A DNA stretch of 64,000 nt from assembly GCA_020436935.1 (NCBI GenBank), contig JAGQWX010000017.1:1-64000 (forward strand), given 5' to 3'. Shown in pieces: positions 1-7,892 of this stretch; the stretch's first letter is position 1, and each line of letters opens with the position of its first letter. Made by a program: the position numbers and the translations under genes. Source of the DNA: Saprospiraceae bacterium. Lineage in GTDB: Bacteria; Bacteroidota; Bacteroidia; Chitinophagales; Saprospiraceae. Below the pieces are notes generated by a model. That model made no database searches. It had not been told where the DNA came from and worked only from the letters and a program-made list of their open reading frames with translations.

Positions 1-221
1 TGATCAATATTTACTGTTTTCCAATTCATTTTATTGGACATTCTTTCCAAGAGATATTCCCTGATTACCTCATTTGAATATACATCATTGTAATCGTGTT
101 CATTACAAAATGCAAGAAATTTCTTGAAGCTGCTCAAATACGATTTGCGTGTTTGCTGTGGACTGTTTATTAATATAAAATAGTCCTCGTAGCGCTTGAC
201 GTGATAATTTTCTGATACCAT
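1..221 (-). CDS. tyrosine recombinase / phage-type integrase, N-terminal part
   Basis: The first 73 residues of a protein that runs off the left edge of the window. The start is the ATG read on the minus strand at 219-221. The visible part has the look of the SAM-like core-binding domain that precedes the catalytic domain in tyrosine recombinases: a segment with QTRKSYLSSFKKFLAFC, then a helix with NEVIREYLLERMS. The catalytic Arg-His-Tyr residues would lie outside the window, so activity cannot be judged. It could be a XerC/D-like enzyme, an integrase of a mobile element, or a transposon recombinase. The assignment rests on domain resemblance only. Confidence 0.6.
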   Translation of the reverse strand, partial: MVSENYHVKRYEDYFILINSPQQTRKSYLSSFKKFLAFCNEHDYNDVYSNEVIREYLLERMSNKMNWKTVNID

Positions 222-601
222 TTTTATTCGATTTATTATGGTTATCATAGCCCAATCTCTGTGCCTAAACGGTGATTATCCGAAATATTTGGGGATTGTT
301 TTTTCGGGTTTGTTCAACTTCTTTATAGACGATACAATCCCGTATCAAACATTCGCATTTATTGTCCAAAAAATAAAAAAAACATACTTTAATTTCACAA
401 TAGAAAACCTTGATACCAAGTCTAGCTTTTGCTCCAACCCAAATTTATAAAACTTATGCATCACATTACTGGTATTGCCCCAAAAACTTAGACTAAAAAT
501 TTTAAATAATCAAGGATGATGATCAAACATGCAGATGGCAGGTCACAACATGCATTTTTGTTTAAAGATTATTTGGTTATGCGGTTAGTAACATTTGGAG
601 A
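222..601. other. intergenic stretch without a recognisable gene
   Basis: AT-rich spacer between the recombinase start and the LysR stop codon. A 70-codon open frame on the plus strand (238-450) has no recognisable motif and AT-driven composition, and it is not called. No RNA gene or clear repeat was seen. Confidence 0.5.
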
Positions 602-1453
602 TTATTCCATCCTCCCCTTCAAAAACACCATACACTGATCAAAAATCAATTGCTCGCCCTGGAGTTTCTTTTTGATGACGTTTGGAAAAGAAGAGGTGTC
701 GAAAAAGGAAGGCACAAAGGCGATGCCTTTTTTGAGGCCGACAAAGTGGCACATGAGCTCGAGGGAGGAGACTTCCTGGACGATTTTGCCGGAGCGTTCA
801 AATCCGGCTTTTTTGCAGAAGGCTTCAATGACCTGGTAGATGGGGTGGACTTCGGCTTTGATCTCGACCCAGTCTTCTGCGCCGAGCTGGCTCAAAACCA
901 GGCTTTCTTTTTGGGCCAGGGGATGTGACTCATACATGAGAATGCGAAGTTCGCTATTGAGCAGGGGTAAAGAATCGAGTTCAGCTGAAATCAAGGGGCC
1001 AACAGAGATGCCGAAGTCTATATTGCCCGATAGAATAGCTTCCTGGACATCGAGATGGGTTTCGTATTCTTCGAGTTTGAAGAGGGCGTCGGGATATTTG
1101 GAGGATAGGATGTCGATGGTGTCGATGATGCGCTGGTTGTGGATCATTCTGTAGGAGCCCAGCTTGAGTTCGCTTTTTGATTTTTGGAAGTTGGCGGCTT
1201 TTTCTTTGGCCTTTTGTGCCAGATCGACAATCTTTTTGGCGTCCTTCAAAAAGATTTCACCTGCTTCGGTCAGCTCCACAACCCTGTTTTTCTTCCGTTT
1301 CACCTTATTGAAGAGGTCAACACCGAGCTCTGACTCCAGATGGGCGATTTGCTGGCTCAGGGCCGATTGGGAGACAAAGAGCCTTGCTGCAGCCTTCACG
1401 AATTGTTTTTCTGAGGCAATGGTGATAAAATAAATGAGCTGACGAATCTCCAT
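602..1453 (-). CDS. LysR family transcriptional regulator
   Basis: A 283-residue protein of normal LysR length. Residues 1-60 form the winged helix-turn-helix, with FVKAAARLFVSQSALSQQIA as the recognition region followed by LESELGVDLFNKV; residues of about 90-283 are the periplasmic-binding-protein-like effector domain. LysR proteins usually bind the promoter of a divergently transcribed operon and respond to a small pathway metabolite. Here it faces hppD-hmgA-fahA-phhA across about 250 bases, so control of aromatic amino acid degradation is a reasonable inference, not shown. A TACTTTTG hexamer-like box lies on its strand at 1474-1481. The gap to hppD is largely filled by a transposon-like element, which may have changed the original operator region. 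Confidence 0.9.
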   Translation of the reverse strand: MEIRQLIYFITIASEKQFVKAAARLFVSQSALSQQIAHLESELGVDLFNKVKRKKNRVVELTEAGEIFLKDAKKIVDLAQKAKEKAANFQKSKSELKLGSYRMIHNQRIIDTIDILSSKYPDALFKLEEYETHLDVQEAILSGNIDFGISVGPLISAELDSLPLLNSELRILMYESHPLAQKESLVLSQLGAEDWVEIKAEVHPIYQVIEAFCKKAGFERSGKIVQEVSSLELMCHFVGLKKGIAFVPSFFDTSSFPNVIKKKLQGEQLIFDQCMVFLKGRME

Positions 1454-1473
1454 TCAAATAAGTTTTACTTATA

Positions 1474-1481
1474 CAAAAGTA
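1474..1481 (-). promoter_or_regulatory. possible -7 box of the LysR gene
   Basis: The minus strand reads TACTTTTG, a full match to the Bacteroidota -7 consensus TAnnTTTG, 21 bases before the start codon. No TTG is found at the usual distance upstream, so this is only a half-supported promoter. Confidence 0.3.
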
Positions 1482-1523
1482 GAAAATACTATTTGACTTC
1501 GGCGGGAAATGTATAAACCTTTG

Positions 1524-1687
1524 CATACTGAACGGAATATAGAATGTCCATTATGCATGCGTTGATAAAATAAATCAGATCAAGGCGCAAAACGCAGGTG
1601 GAGTGGTACCTCCAACGAGTATTTGCAACGAAGATATGATTCATTTTAGTAGCATGAATGTGGATGATTCTATTTCCTTTCAGTATA
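1524..1687 (+). mobile_element. transposon-like repeat, short copy (copy A)
   Basis: A 164-bp element whose ends are inverted repeats: CATACTGAACGGAA at the left and, read inward from the right, TATACTGAAAGGAA. Inside it are long stretches nearly identical to the element at 58946-59170, for example AACGAAGATATG and CTCCAACGAGTATTTG, and the GAATGTCCATT segment near the left end. It lacks the central pair of hairpins found in the two 59-kb copies, so it is an internally deleted or shorter form. It carries no transposase and resembles a MITE. It ends 17 bases before the hppD start codon. Orientation is opposite to copy B and the same as copy C. Confidence 0.75.
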
Positions 1688-1704
1688 AACAAATATACAT
1701 CGAT

Positions 1705-2829
1705 ATGATTTCAGCTCCCGTTTCAAATAAAACCCATCTCGGAGAATTTTTGCCCCTGATGGGCACCGATCACATAGAATTTTACGTTGGCAATGCCAAA
1801 CAGGCTGCTTTCTTTTATGAAAAGACCTTTGGTTTTAAGATCATTGCTTATGCCGGACCTGAAACAGGTCAGAGAAGCAAGGTGAGTTACGTGCTTGAAC
1901 AAGGAAAAATCAGACTGGTATTGACCGCGTCGCTCAACCCTAATACTGAAATCGCCCGCCACGTACACAAGCACGGCGACGGGGTCAAAGTACTGGCCCT
2001 CACGGTCGAAGACGCAAAAGATGCTTATTTTCAAACCATCAGCAGGGGCGCAGAAAGTGTTTTTGCCCCGATGACGATAAGCGATGAGTATGGCGATATC
2101 ACCATGGCGGCCATTCAAACCTATGGAGAGACCATCCACACCTTCGTCGAAAGGCACGATTATACCGGTGTATTTATGCCCGGCTATGTTCCCAGGACTT
2201 CGGGTGCATTTGAGGGAGACGCCGGCCTGCTGTACATCGACCACTGTGTCGGCAATGTAGGCCTGGGGGAAATGGATGACTGGGTCAATTTCTACAGGGA
2301 AGTGATGGGTTTCAAACTCCTGGTCACCTTTGATGACAAAGACATTTCCACAGAATATACTGCCCTGATGTCGAAGGTAGTATCCAATGGAAATGGATAC
2401 ATCAAATTTCCAATCAATGAACCCGCCGACGGACTAAAGAAATCCCAGATTGAAGAATACCTTGACTTTTACAGAGGCGCCGGAGTCCAACACATCGCAG
2501 TGGCTACCAACGACATCATTTTTACTGTAAGTGAACTGAGAAAACGCGGTGTGGAATTCCTCCATGTGCCGGAAACATATTATGATGATTTGGTGGAAAG
2601 GGTAGGAGACATCAGGGAAGACCTTGACCAAATTAAGGCCCTAAACATATTGGTGGACAGGGACGAGGAAGGCTACCTGCTCCAAATATTTACCAAACCC
2701 GTTGAAGACCGGCCTACACTTTTTTTCGAAATCATCCAGCGAAGGGGCGCACAATCCTTTGGAAAAGGTAACTTTAAAGCACTCTTCGAAGCGCTCGAGC
2801 GTGAACAGGAATTAAGAGGAAATTTGTAA
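1705..2829 (+). CDS. hppD: 4-hydroxyphenylpyruvate dioxygenase
   Basis: Converts 4-hydroxyphenylpyruvate to homogentisate, the second step of tyrosine degradation, using Fe(II) and O2. Two vicinal-oxygen-chelate domains are visible (about residues 18-160 and 176-370). The iron ligands of the family appear as His180 (YIDHCVGNV), His263 (GVQHIAVATND) and Glu342 (FFEIIQRRG). The frame is open back to 1603, but the extra 34 codons come from the repeat element at 1524-1687 and are unlike any HPPD, so the ATG at 1705 is chosen; it gives 374 residues, the usual bacterial length. It is followed after three bases by hmgA, so the two are surely co-transcribed. Confidence 0.95.
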   Translation: MISAPVSNKTHLGEFLPLMGTDHIEFYVGNAKQAAFFYEKTFGFKIIAYAGPETGQRSKVSYVLEQGKIRLVLTASLNPNTEIARHVHKHGDGVKVLALTVEDAKDAYFQTISRGAESVFAPMTISDEYGDITMAAIQTYGETIHTFVERHDYTGVFMPGYVPRTSGAFEGDAGLLYIDHCVGNVGLGEMDDWVNFYREVMGFKLLVTFDDKDISTEYTALMSKVVSNGNGYIKFPINEPADGLKKSQIEEYLDFYRGAGVQHIAVATNDIIFTVSELRKRGVEFLHVPETYYDDLVERVGDIREDLDQIKALNILVDRDEEGYLLQIFTKPVEDRPTLFFEIIQRRGAQSFGKGNFKALFEALEREQELRGNL

Positions 2830-2832
2830 GCC

Positions 2833-3990
2833 ATGCCATTTTACCACAGTTTAGGTCAGATACCTGCGAAAAGACATACGCAGTTCAGAAAGAAAGACGG
2901 CAGCTTGTACTACGAACAGCTTTTTGGCACCATTGGTTTTGATGGCATGTCTACATTGATGTATCACATCCACCGCCCCACCATGGTGCAAAATATTGTG
3001 GGACAAAAAGATCTGACGCCCAAGGTTGCCATTGAAAAAGACATCAAAGCCAGACTGCTCCACGGTTTTCAAATCGAAAGTGCTTCCGACTTCCTGGACA
3101 GCAAAAAAACGCTTTTTGTCAATAAGGACATTTACATAGGTCTTGCATCTCCAACCGGAGAAAAGATGCCGTATTTCTTTAAAAACGCAGACGCAGATGA
3201 ACTCTGGTTTGTCCACGAAGGCAAGGGCAGATTGAAAACGCAGCTCGGCCAGATTCATTTTGAGGAAGGCGACTACCTCATCATTCCACGGGGCATGATC
3301 TATCAGATGGAGTTTGACACGACAGCCAACCGATTGCTTTTTGCAGAATCTTTTGTACCCATTTATACGCCAAAGCGGTACAGAAATCACTTTGGTCAGC
3401 TCCTGGAGCACAGCCCATATTGCGAACGGGATTTCAAATTGCCGCGCGATCTGGAGACCATCGACGAGACGGGTACGTTCATCATCAAGATTAAAAAGCA
3501 AGGCATCTGTTATGATGTGGAATATGGCCACCATCCCTTTGATGTCGTAGGCTGGGATGGATACAATTTCCCGTATGGATTTTCCATCCACAATTTTGAA
3601 CCCATCACCGGGCGATTACATCAGCCACCGCCTGTGCACCAGACTTTTGAGACTTCTGCTTTTGTGGTGTGTTCCTTCGTACCGAGGTTGTACGACTACC
3701 ATCCACTGTCCATCCCTGCGCCATATCACCATTCCAATATTGATTCCGATGAACTGATTTATTATGTGGACGGTGATTTTATGAGTCGGAATGACATCAA
3801 AAAAGGACACATAACCCTGCATCCCGGAGGCATTCCCCATGGACCTGCGCCAGGGGCTTATGAACGCAGCATAGGGCAAACCAAGACCGAAGAACTGGCC
3901 GTCATGATCGATACCTTCAAACCACTGATGCTCACAGAGGAAGCCCTGAAAATCGATGATGGAAAATACTTCAGATCATGGATATCGTAG
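2833..3990 (+). CDS. hmgA: homogentisate 1,2-dioxygenase
   Basis: Opens the ring of homogentisate to maleylacetoacetate with Fe(II) and O2. The 385-residue length and the beginning (PFYHSLGQIPAKRHTQFRK) fit the shorter HGD form seen in Bacteroidota. The metal-binding cupin half shows PYHHSN around residues 297-302 with an Asp-Glu pair at 306-307, and GGIPHGPAPGAYE with His336, corresponding to the His-acid-His iron site of the family. The gene starts three bases after hppD and its end overlaps fahA by 13 bases, a compact operon arrangement. Alternative cupin functions are unlikely given both neighbours. Confidence 0.94.
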   Translation: MPFYHSLGQIPAKRHTQFRKKDGSLYYEQLFGTIGFDGMSTLMYHIHRPTMVQNIVGQKDLTPKVAIEKDIKARLLHGFQIESASDFLDSKKTLFVNKDIYIGLASPTGEKMPYFFKNADADELWFVHEGKGRLKTQLGQIHFEEGDYLIIPRGMIYQMEFDTTANRLLFAESFVPIYTPKRYRNHFGQLLEHSPYCERDFKLPRDLETIDETGTFIIKIKKQGICYDVEYGHHPFDVVGWDGYNFPYGFSIHNFEPITGRLHQPPPVHQTFETSAFVVCSFVPRLYDYHPLSIPAPYHHSNIDSDELIYYVDGDFMSRNDIKKGHITLHPGGIPHGPAPGAYERSIGQTKTEELAVMIDTFKPLMLTEEALKIDDGKYFRSWIS

Positions 3991-5201
3991 AAGGCTCTGA
4001 TTTTTCTATCCACAACATCCCCTTTGGTATATTTTCTAATGGAAAAGGAGGTGAAAAAAGGATGGCCAGTGCGTACGGCGATGAGGTCATAGATCTGGCT
4101 TTTCTTTGGGAGCAAGGCCTTTTTGATGATTTTAAATTTGACCGACGGATCTTTGTAAATGATTATTTGAATGATTTTATCGGTCTGGGTAAAGCGGTCA
4201 CCTCAGGTGTAAGAAAGGCTATCATTGATTTTTTGAAGACTCCTGAGCATGCGCTTTGGCAAAGGCGTGATGATTTTATGTGGAAGATGGCAGAGGTGGA
4301 ACTACACCTGCCTGTCAGCATTGGTGATTATACAGACTTTTATTCTTCAGAAGCCCATGCCACGAATGTGGGTAAAATGTTCCGCGACGAAGCCAATGCC
4401 TTGTTGCCCAATTGGAAACACATGCCGGTAGCATATCACGGCAGGGCGAGCACCATCTTTGTGTCGGGCACCAACTTCAAAAGGCCAAAGGGGCAGATCA
4501 AACCTCATGGTGTGGAAACCCCATATTTTTCACCCACCAGAAGACTCGATTTTGAACTCGAAATGGCAGCTGTCATCGGAAAGGATTCAGAATGGCAAAA
4601 ACCTGTGGATGCCAATGAGGCCGGGGATTATATATTCGGTTATGCGCTGTTCAACGACTGGTCAGCGCGGGATATCCAGCACTGGGAATACGTGCCTTTG
4701 GGTCCATTTCTGGGCAAGAACTTTTTTTCTTCCATGTCTCCGTGGATTGTGACGTGTGAGGCGCTGGAACCATTTAAAGTCAAGGCAAATGTGCAGGATC
4801 CGCCTCCGTTGGACTATTTGCAGGAAGACAACAGGTTTCTGTATGATATAAATTTGAAGGTTTATTTTCAAACCAGAGAAGGTCAGAAAAAATTGATTTC
4901 CACGAGCAATTACAAAAACATATACTGGAGCATTGGTCAGCAGATCGCCCACCATACCATCAATGGATGTCAGCTTAGGATTGGCGATGTATTGGCTTCG
5001 GGTACGATTTCCGGCGAGGATGTGGGATCATTTGGTTCGCTGCTTGAAATCACCTGGGGCGGCAAGAATCCAATCATGTTTGAGGATGGGAGTACGCGTA
5101 CTTTTGTGGAGGATGGAGATACCATCATCTTCGAAGGTGTTGCCGGTGCAGGGAAGGCCAAAATTGGATTTGGAAAACTTATCAATACGGTTTTGGGTTA
5201 A
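3978..5201 (+). CDS. fahA: fumarylacetoacetase
   Basis: Last step of tyrosine degradation: hydrolyses fumarylacetoacetate to fumarate and acetoacetate. The protein has 407 residues with the short N-terminal SH3-like part and the FAH catalytic fold. Metal ligands of the family are visible as Asp120 (YTDFYSSEAH), Glu193 and Glu195 (DFELEMA) and Asp227 (FNDWSARDIQ), followed by PLGPFLGKNF. The ATG lies inside the end of hmgA. A maleylacetoacetate isomerase, needed between HmgA and FahA, is not in this cluster; it may be elsewhere or replaced by non-enzymatic isomerisation. Confidence 0.95.
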   Translation: MDIVEGSDFSIHNIPFGIFSNGKGGEKRMASAYGDEVIDLAFLWEQGLFDDFKFDRRIFVNDYLNDFIGLGKAVTSGVRKAIIDFLKTPEHALWQRRDDFMWKMAEVELHLPVSIGDYTDFYSSEAHATNVGKMFRDEANALLPNWKHMPVAYHGRASTIFVSGTNFKRPKGQIKPHGVETPYFSPTRRLDFELEMAAVIGKDSEWQKPVDANEAGDYIFGYALFNDWSARDIQHWEYVPLGPFLGKNFFSSMSPWIVTCEALEPFKVKANVQDPPPLDYLQEDNRFLYDINLKVYFQTREGQKKLISTSNYKNIYWSIGQQIAHHTINGCQLRIGDVLASGTISGEDVGSFGSLLEITWGGKNPIMFEDGSTRTFVEDGDTIIFEGVAGAGKAKIGFGKLINTVLG

Positions 5202-5269
5202 AATAGTATTTATTGTTTGAATAGGCGCTTAAGAAGGGTACACTAAAATTGATGTTAAAGTTGTAAAAC

Positions 5270-5449
5270 ATGATAAGTCCCATAAAAAGTGAATCTCAAT
5301 ACGAACTCTATCTGGAAAGAGTTTATGAATTGATGCAGCAAGAAATTGAACCCAATTCAAAAGCATCTGATGAATTAGAGCTAAGAAGTATACTGATTGA
5401 AGACTATGAAAAGAAGAATTTTCCAATAGATGCACATAATCCCAGATAG
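5270..5449 (+). CDS. short HigA-antitoxin-like N-terminal fragment
   Basis: A 59-codon frame that starts MISPIKSESQYELYLERVY and contains SDELELRSILIEDYEKKNFP, the layout of the N-terminal region of HigA-type antitoxins (ordinarily ...GD-LE-L--LIEAYE--HYPI...). In those proteins this part is followed by an HTH domain; here the frame stops at 5447-5449 just after NFPIDAHNP, so the DNA-binding part is missing. No HigB toxin gene is next to it. It sits in the 290-base space between fahA and phhA. Most likely it is a remnant of a toxin-antitoxin locus, though a small stand-alone protein cannot be excluded. Confidence 0.5.
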   Translation: MISPIKSESQYELYLERVYELMQQEIEPNSKASDELELRSILIEDYEKKNFPIDAHNPR

Positions 5450-5495
5450 CACATATTTAACCTGGTTAAATCAATACCGGAAAAATTTACGATGC

Positions 5496-7127
5496 ATGGA
5501 ATTGAATGAAAACATAAGCCGCTTACCGCCACATCTGATGCAATACGTGCTGGATCAGGATTACAGCCTGTATACGGCCGTTGATCAGGCGGTTTGGAGA
5601 CATGTCATGCACAAAAACATCGCCCATCTGCCTGGCGTTGCCCATGAATCTTATCTGGAAGGCCTCAAAAAGACGGGCATCTCTCCTGAAAAAATACCGT
5701 CGATGTACGGCATGAATAGAATCCTGAAAGAAATAGGATGGGCCGCTGTCGCGGTGGACGGACTCATACCCACCGCCGCATTTTTGGAGTTTCAGGCGTA
5801 CAAGGTGCTGGTGATCGCTCAGGACATCAGGCAGCTGGAACACATTGAATACACGCCTGCGCCGGACATCATCCACGAATCTGCAGGCCACGCGCCCATC
5901 ATTGCCAATCCGGAATATGCAGAATATCTGAGGCGCTTGGGAGAAATAGGCTGCCGGGCCATTGCTTCCGCCAATGACCATGCCTTGTTTGAAGCGACCA
6001 GAAGACTTGCCATTTTGAAAGAAGCCTATGGCACTGCACCCGAAGCCATTGATGAGGCTCAGGCCCTGGTTGATCACCTGCAGTTGAATGAATCTTCCCC
6101 GTCAGAAATGTCCAGGTTGAAAAATCTGCACTGGTGGACGGTAGAATACGGCTTGATTGGCAGCCTGGAGAAACCGAGAATTTATGGCGCCGGCCTTTTG
6201 TCTTCGATCGGAGAGTCTATGTCCTGTCTTCAGCCCCAGGTCGCTAAAATTCCATATTCAGTCAATGCTGCCGACGTGTCTTTTGATGTGACAAGACCAC
6301 AACCCCAATTGTTTGTGACCCCTGATTTTGCACACCTCAGCTTTGTTTTGGAAGAGTTTGCCAATCAGATGGCCATTAGGAGGGGTGGGGCAGAAGGCAT
6401 TGAACAGTTGATCCATTCCCGCCAATTGGGAACCATTACTTACAATACCGGCATCCAGGTATCCGGCGAATTTTCTAAGCTGATCAAGGATAAATACTGC
6501 AGGCTGATTTATGTAGAAACCAACGGTCCAACTGCCTTATCACACCACGAGAAAGAATTGATTGGACACGGCATCTTGCAACATCCAAAGGGTTTTGGGT
6601 CACCCGTCGGAAAATTACAAAACATCAATATCCCCATTGAAGGCATGTCGCCCACAGACCTGGAAGCCTATAAAATCAGGGAAGGCCAATACACTGTATT
6701 GAAATTTGAAGGGGGGATTGAAGTTGCCGGTGAAGTCATTACCGGTATCAGAACCCTTATGGGCAAAATCATCATGATCAGTTTCAAAAATTGTACGGTA
6801 AAGTACCATGACCAATTGCTTTTTGGTCCGGAGGCAGGCATTTACGACATGGCGGTGGGCAGTGAAATCATTTCCGCCTTTGCTGGTGCTGCAGACATGT
6901 ATTCTTTTCCAATTCCTGAACGCAAAAAAGACAATGTATCTCAGCCAATCCCCAAGTCAGCACAAAGATTAAAGCTGGAGGCTTTGTACGCTGAGGTAGC
7001 CACCATGAGGGAGACGTATGAGGTAAAGCCGGAAAGTTTATCCAAAATTATGAACATACTGCGATCTGAATTTCCTAAGGACTGGTTGTTGAAGCAGGAG
7101 ATTGAGGAGTTGATGGTAACAATGTGA
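5496..7127 (+). CDS. phhA: aromatic amino acid hydroxylase (phenylalanine 4-monooxygenase type)
   Basis: Hydroxylates phenylalanine to tyrosine with tetrahydropterin, O2 and non-haem iron, feeding the genes upstream. The iron site is visible: HESAGH with His127 and His132, and Glu217 in WWTVEYGLIG. The frame is open from 5430, but the first 22 codons overlap the HigA-like fragment, so the ATG at 5496 (MELNENISRLPPHL) is preferred; this gives 543 residues. The catalytic domain ends near residue 290-300; about 240 further residues form a C-terminal extension of unknown role, longer than in classical bacterial PhhA (roughly 260-300 residues in total). Specificity for Phe over Tyr or Trp is inferred from the operon. 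Confidence 0.88.
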   Translation: MELNENISRLPPHLMQYVLDQDYSLYTAVDQAVWRHVMHKNIAHLPGVAHESYLEGLKKTGISPEKIPSMYGMNRILKEIGWAAVAVDGLIPTAAFLEFQAYKVLVIAQDIRQLEHIEYTPAPDIIHESAGHAPIIANPEYAEYLRRLGEIGCRAIASANDHALFEATRRLAILKEAYGTAPEAIDEAQALVDHLQLNESSPSEMSRLKNLHWWTVEYGLIGSLEKPRIYGAGLLSSIGESMSCLQPQVAKIPYSVNAADVSFDVTRPQPQLFVTPDFAHLSFVLEEFANQMAIRRGGAEGIEQLIHSRQLGTITYNTGIQVSGEFSKLIKDKYCRLIYVETNGPTALSHHEKELIGHGILQHPKGFGSPVGKLQNINIPIEGMSPTDLEAYKIREGQYTVLKFEGGIEVAGEVITGIRTLMGKIIMISFKNCTVKYHDQLLFGPEAGIYDMAVGSEIISAFAGAADMYSFPIPERKKDNVSQPIPKSAQRLKLEALYAEVATMRETYEVKPESLSKIMNILRSEFPKDWLLKQEIEELMVTM

Positions 7128-7183
7128 ACCACATGAGCCATTGTGGCGTGTAATTAGGGGGGTAAATAAATGCTTTTCTAAAA

Positions 7184-7217
7184 AACAAAAGCCGTGGCTT
7201 TGCCACAGCTGTTGTTT
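7184..7217 (-). terminator. Rho-independent terminator after the globin gene
   Basis: On the minus strand GCTGTGGC-AAA-GCCACGGC forms an eight-pair stem (one G-U pair) followed by TTTTGTTTTTT. It lies about 66 bases past the globin stop codon. On the plus strand it could also weakly stop transcription from phhA. Confidence 0.7.
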
Positions 7218-7282
7218 GATTTTTTGGAAAGTAATTTTGGGGTTAGAATGCAAGTTTGGGGTGTTTTCTGTTCATTATTTAC

Positions 7283-7696
7283 TTAGACTTCTGCCATCTG
7301 TCCTTCGAGCATATTTTGTTTGATGATGGTGAAAGCGGTGACCCATGCTTTTTCTGTTTCTGCGTCCCATTGATCCTGCAGTGCTTCGCGAAGGGTTGCA
7401 ATAAGACATGCTCCGACGACATCGTAGTGTTCAGGGGCTGCACCATAAACATTGTGCCTTTGGCCAAGATGCCTGACCTTATCTATGATCTCTTCATACC
7501 GATCTACCTTTGAAACCACATACGCCAGAATCATTGTGAGTTTTCCAGCCAGGGTATGGATGTCTCCTTTGAATAAATGCCTCACTCCGGGAGCCATTTC
7601 AAACAATCGGTTATAAAATGCCAAACCAATTTCTTTATGATTTAAAGAAATAATGGACCATGAATTTTTGATTTTTAGAATTTGATGTTCATTCAT
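7283..7696 (-). CDS. single-domain globin
   Basis: A 137-residue haem globin of the bacterial haemoglobin / flavohaemoglobin head type, without a reductase domain. The N-terminal A-E helices show LAFYNRLFEMAPGVRHLFKGD, and the F-helix region reads HLGQRHNVYGAAPEHYDVVG, where the His of RHN is the expected proximal haem ligand. Such proteins bind O2 or NO; a role in oxygen supply for the nearby O2-consuming hydroxylase and dioxygenases is conceivable but only inferred from position. It converges on phhA with a terminator between them. Confidence 0.88.
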   Translation of the reverse strand: MNEHQILKIKNSWSIISLNHKEIGLAFYNRLFEMAPGVRHLFKGDIHTLAGKLTMILAYVVSKVDRYEEIIDKVRHLGQRHNVYGAAPEHYDVVGACLIATLREALQDQWDAETEKAWVTAFTIIKQNMLEGQMAEV

Positions 7697-7748
7697 TTTA
7701 ATTGTATTTTGAAATTATAAATATTATTTGTTGACCTGCCACTGAAGT

Positions 7749-7787
7749 GGCAGGCAATTCAGGCAGGCAATTCAGGCAGGCAATTCA
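7749..7787 (+). repeat. three tandem 13-bp repeats
   Basis: Three exact copies of GGCAGGCAATTCA, preceded by CCTGCCACTGAAGTGGCAGG, a hairpin made of CCTGCCACT and AGTGGCAGG (about 7736-7754). It lies upstream of the globin gene, on its 5' side. Confidence 0.85.
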
Positions 7788-7841
7788 GGTGGGCTAATAA
7801 GGGCGATTTGAATGGGTACGAGTGAATACCATCCATGCTAT

Positions 7842-7892
7842 CCATGCCTCTATGCAACCCATGCCTCTATGCAACCCATGCTTCTATGCATT
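7842..7892 (+). repeat. three tandem 17-bp repeats
   Basis: Units read CCATGCCTCTATGCAAC twice and then CCATGCTTCTATGCATT. The last unit runs up to the stop codon of the minus-strand gene at 7891. A simple tandem duplication; there are no spacers, so it is not a CRISPR. Confidence 0.85.

Noticed and set aside
238-450. 70-codon open frame on the plus strand near the left edge
   Set aside because: No domain or motif; chance frame in AT-rich spacer.
1603-1704. Extended N-terminus of HppD
   Set aside because: These codons lie almost entirely inside the repeat element and are unlike any HPPD; ATG at 1705 gives the normal length.
7749-7892. Short direct repeats that might suggest a CRISPR array
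   Set aside because: Two separate sets of three abutting copies (13 and 17 bp) without spacers; simple tandem duplications, and no cas gene in the window.
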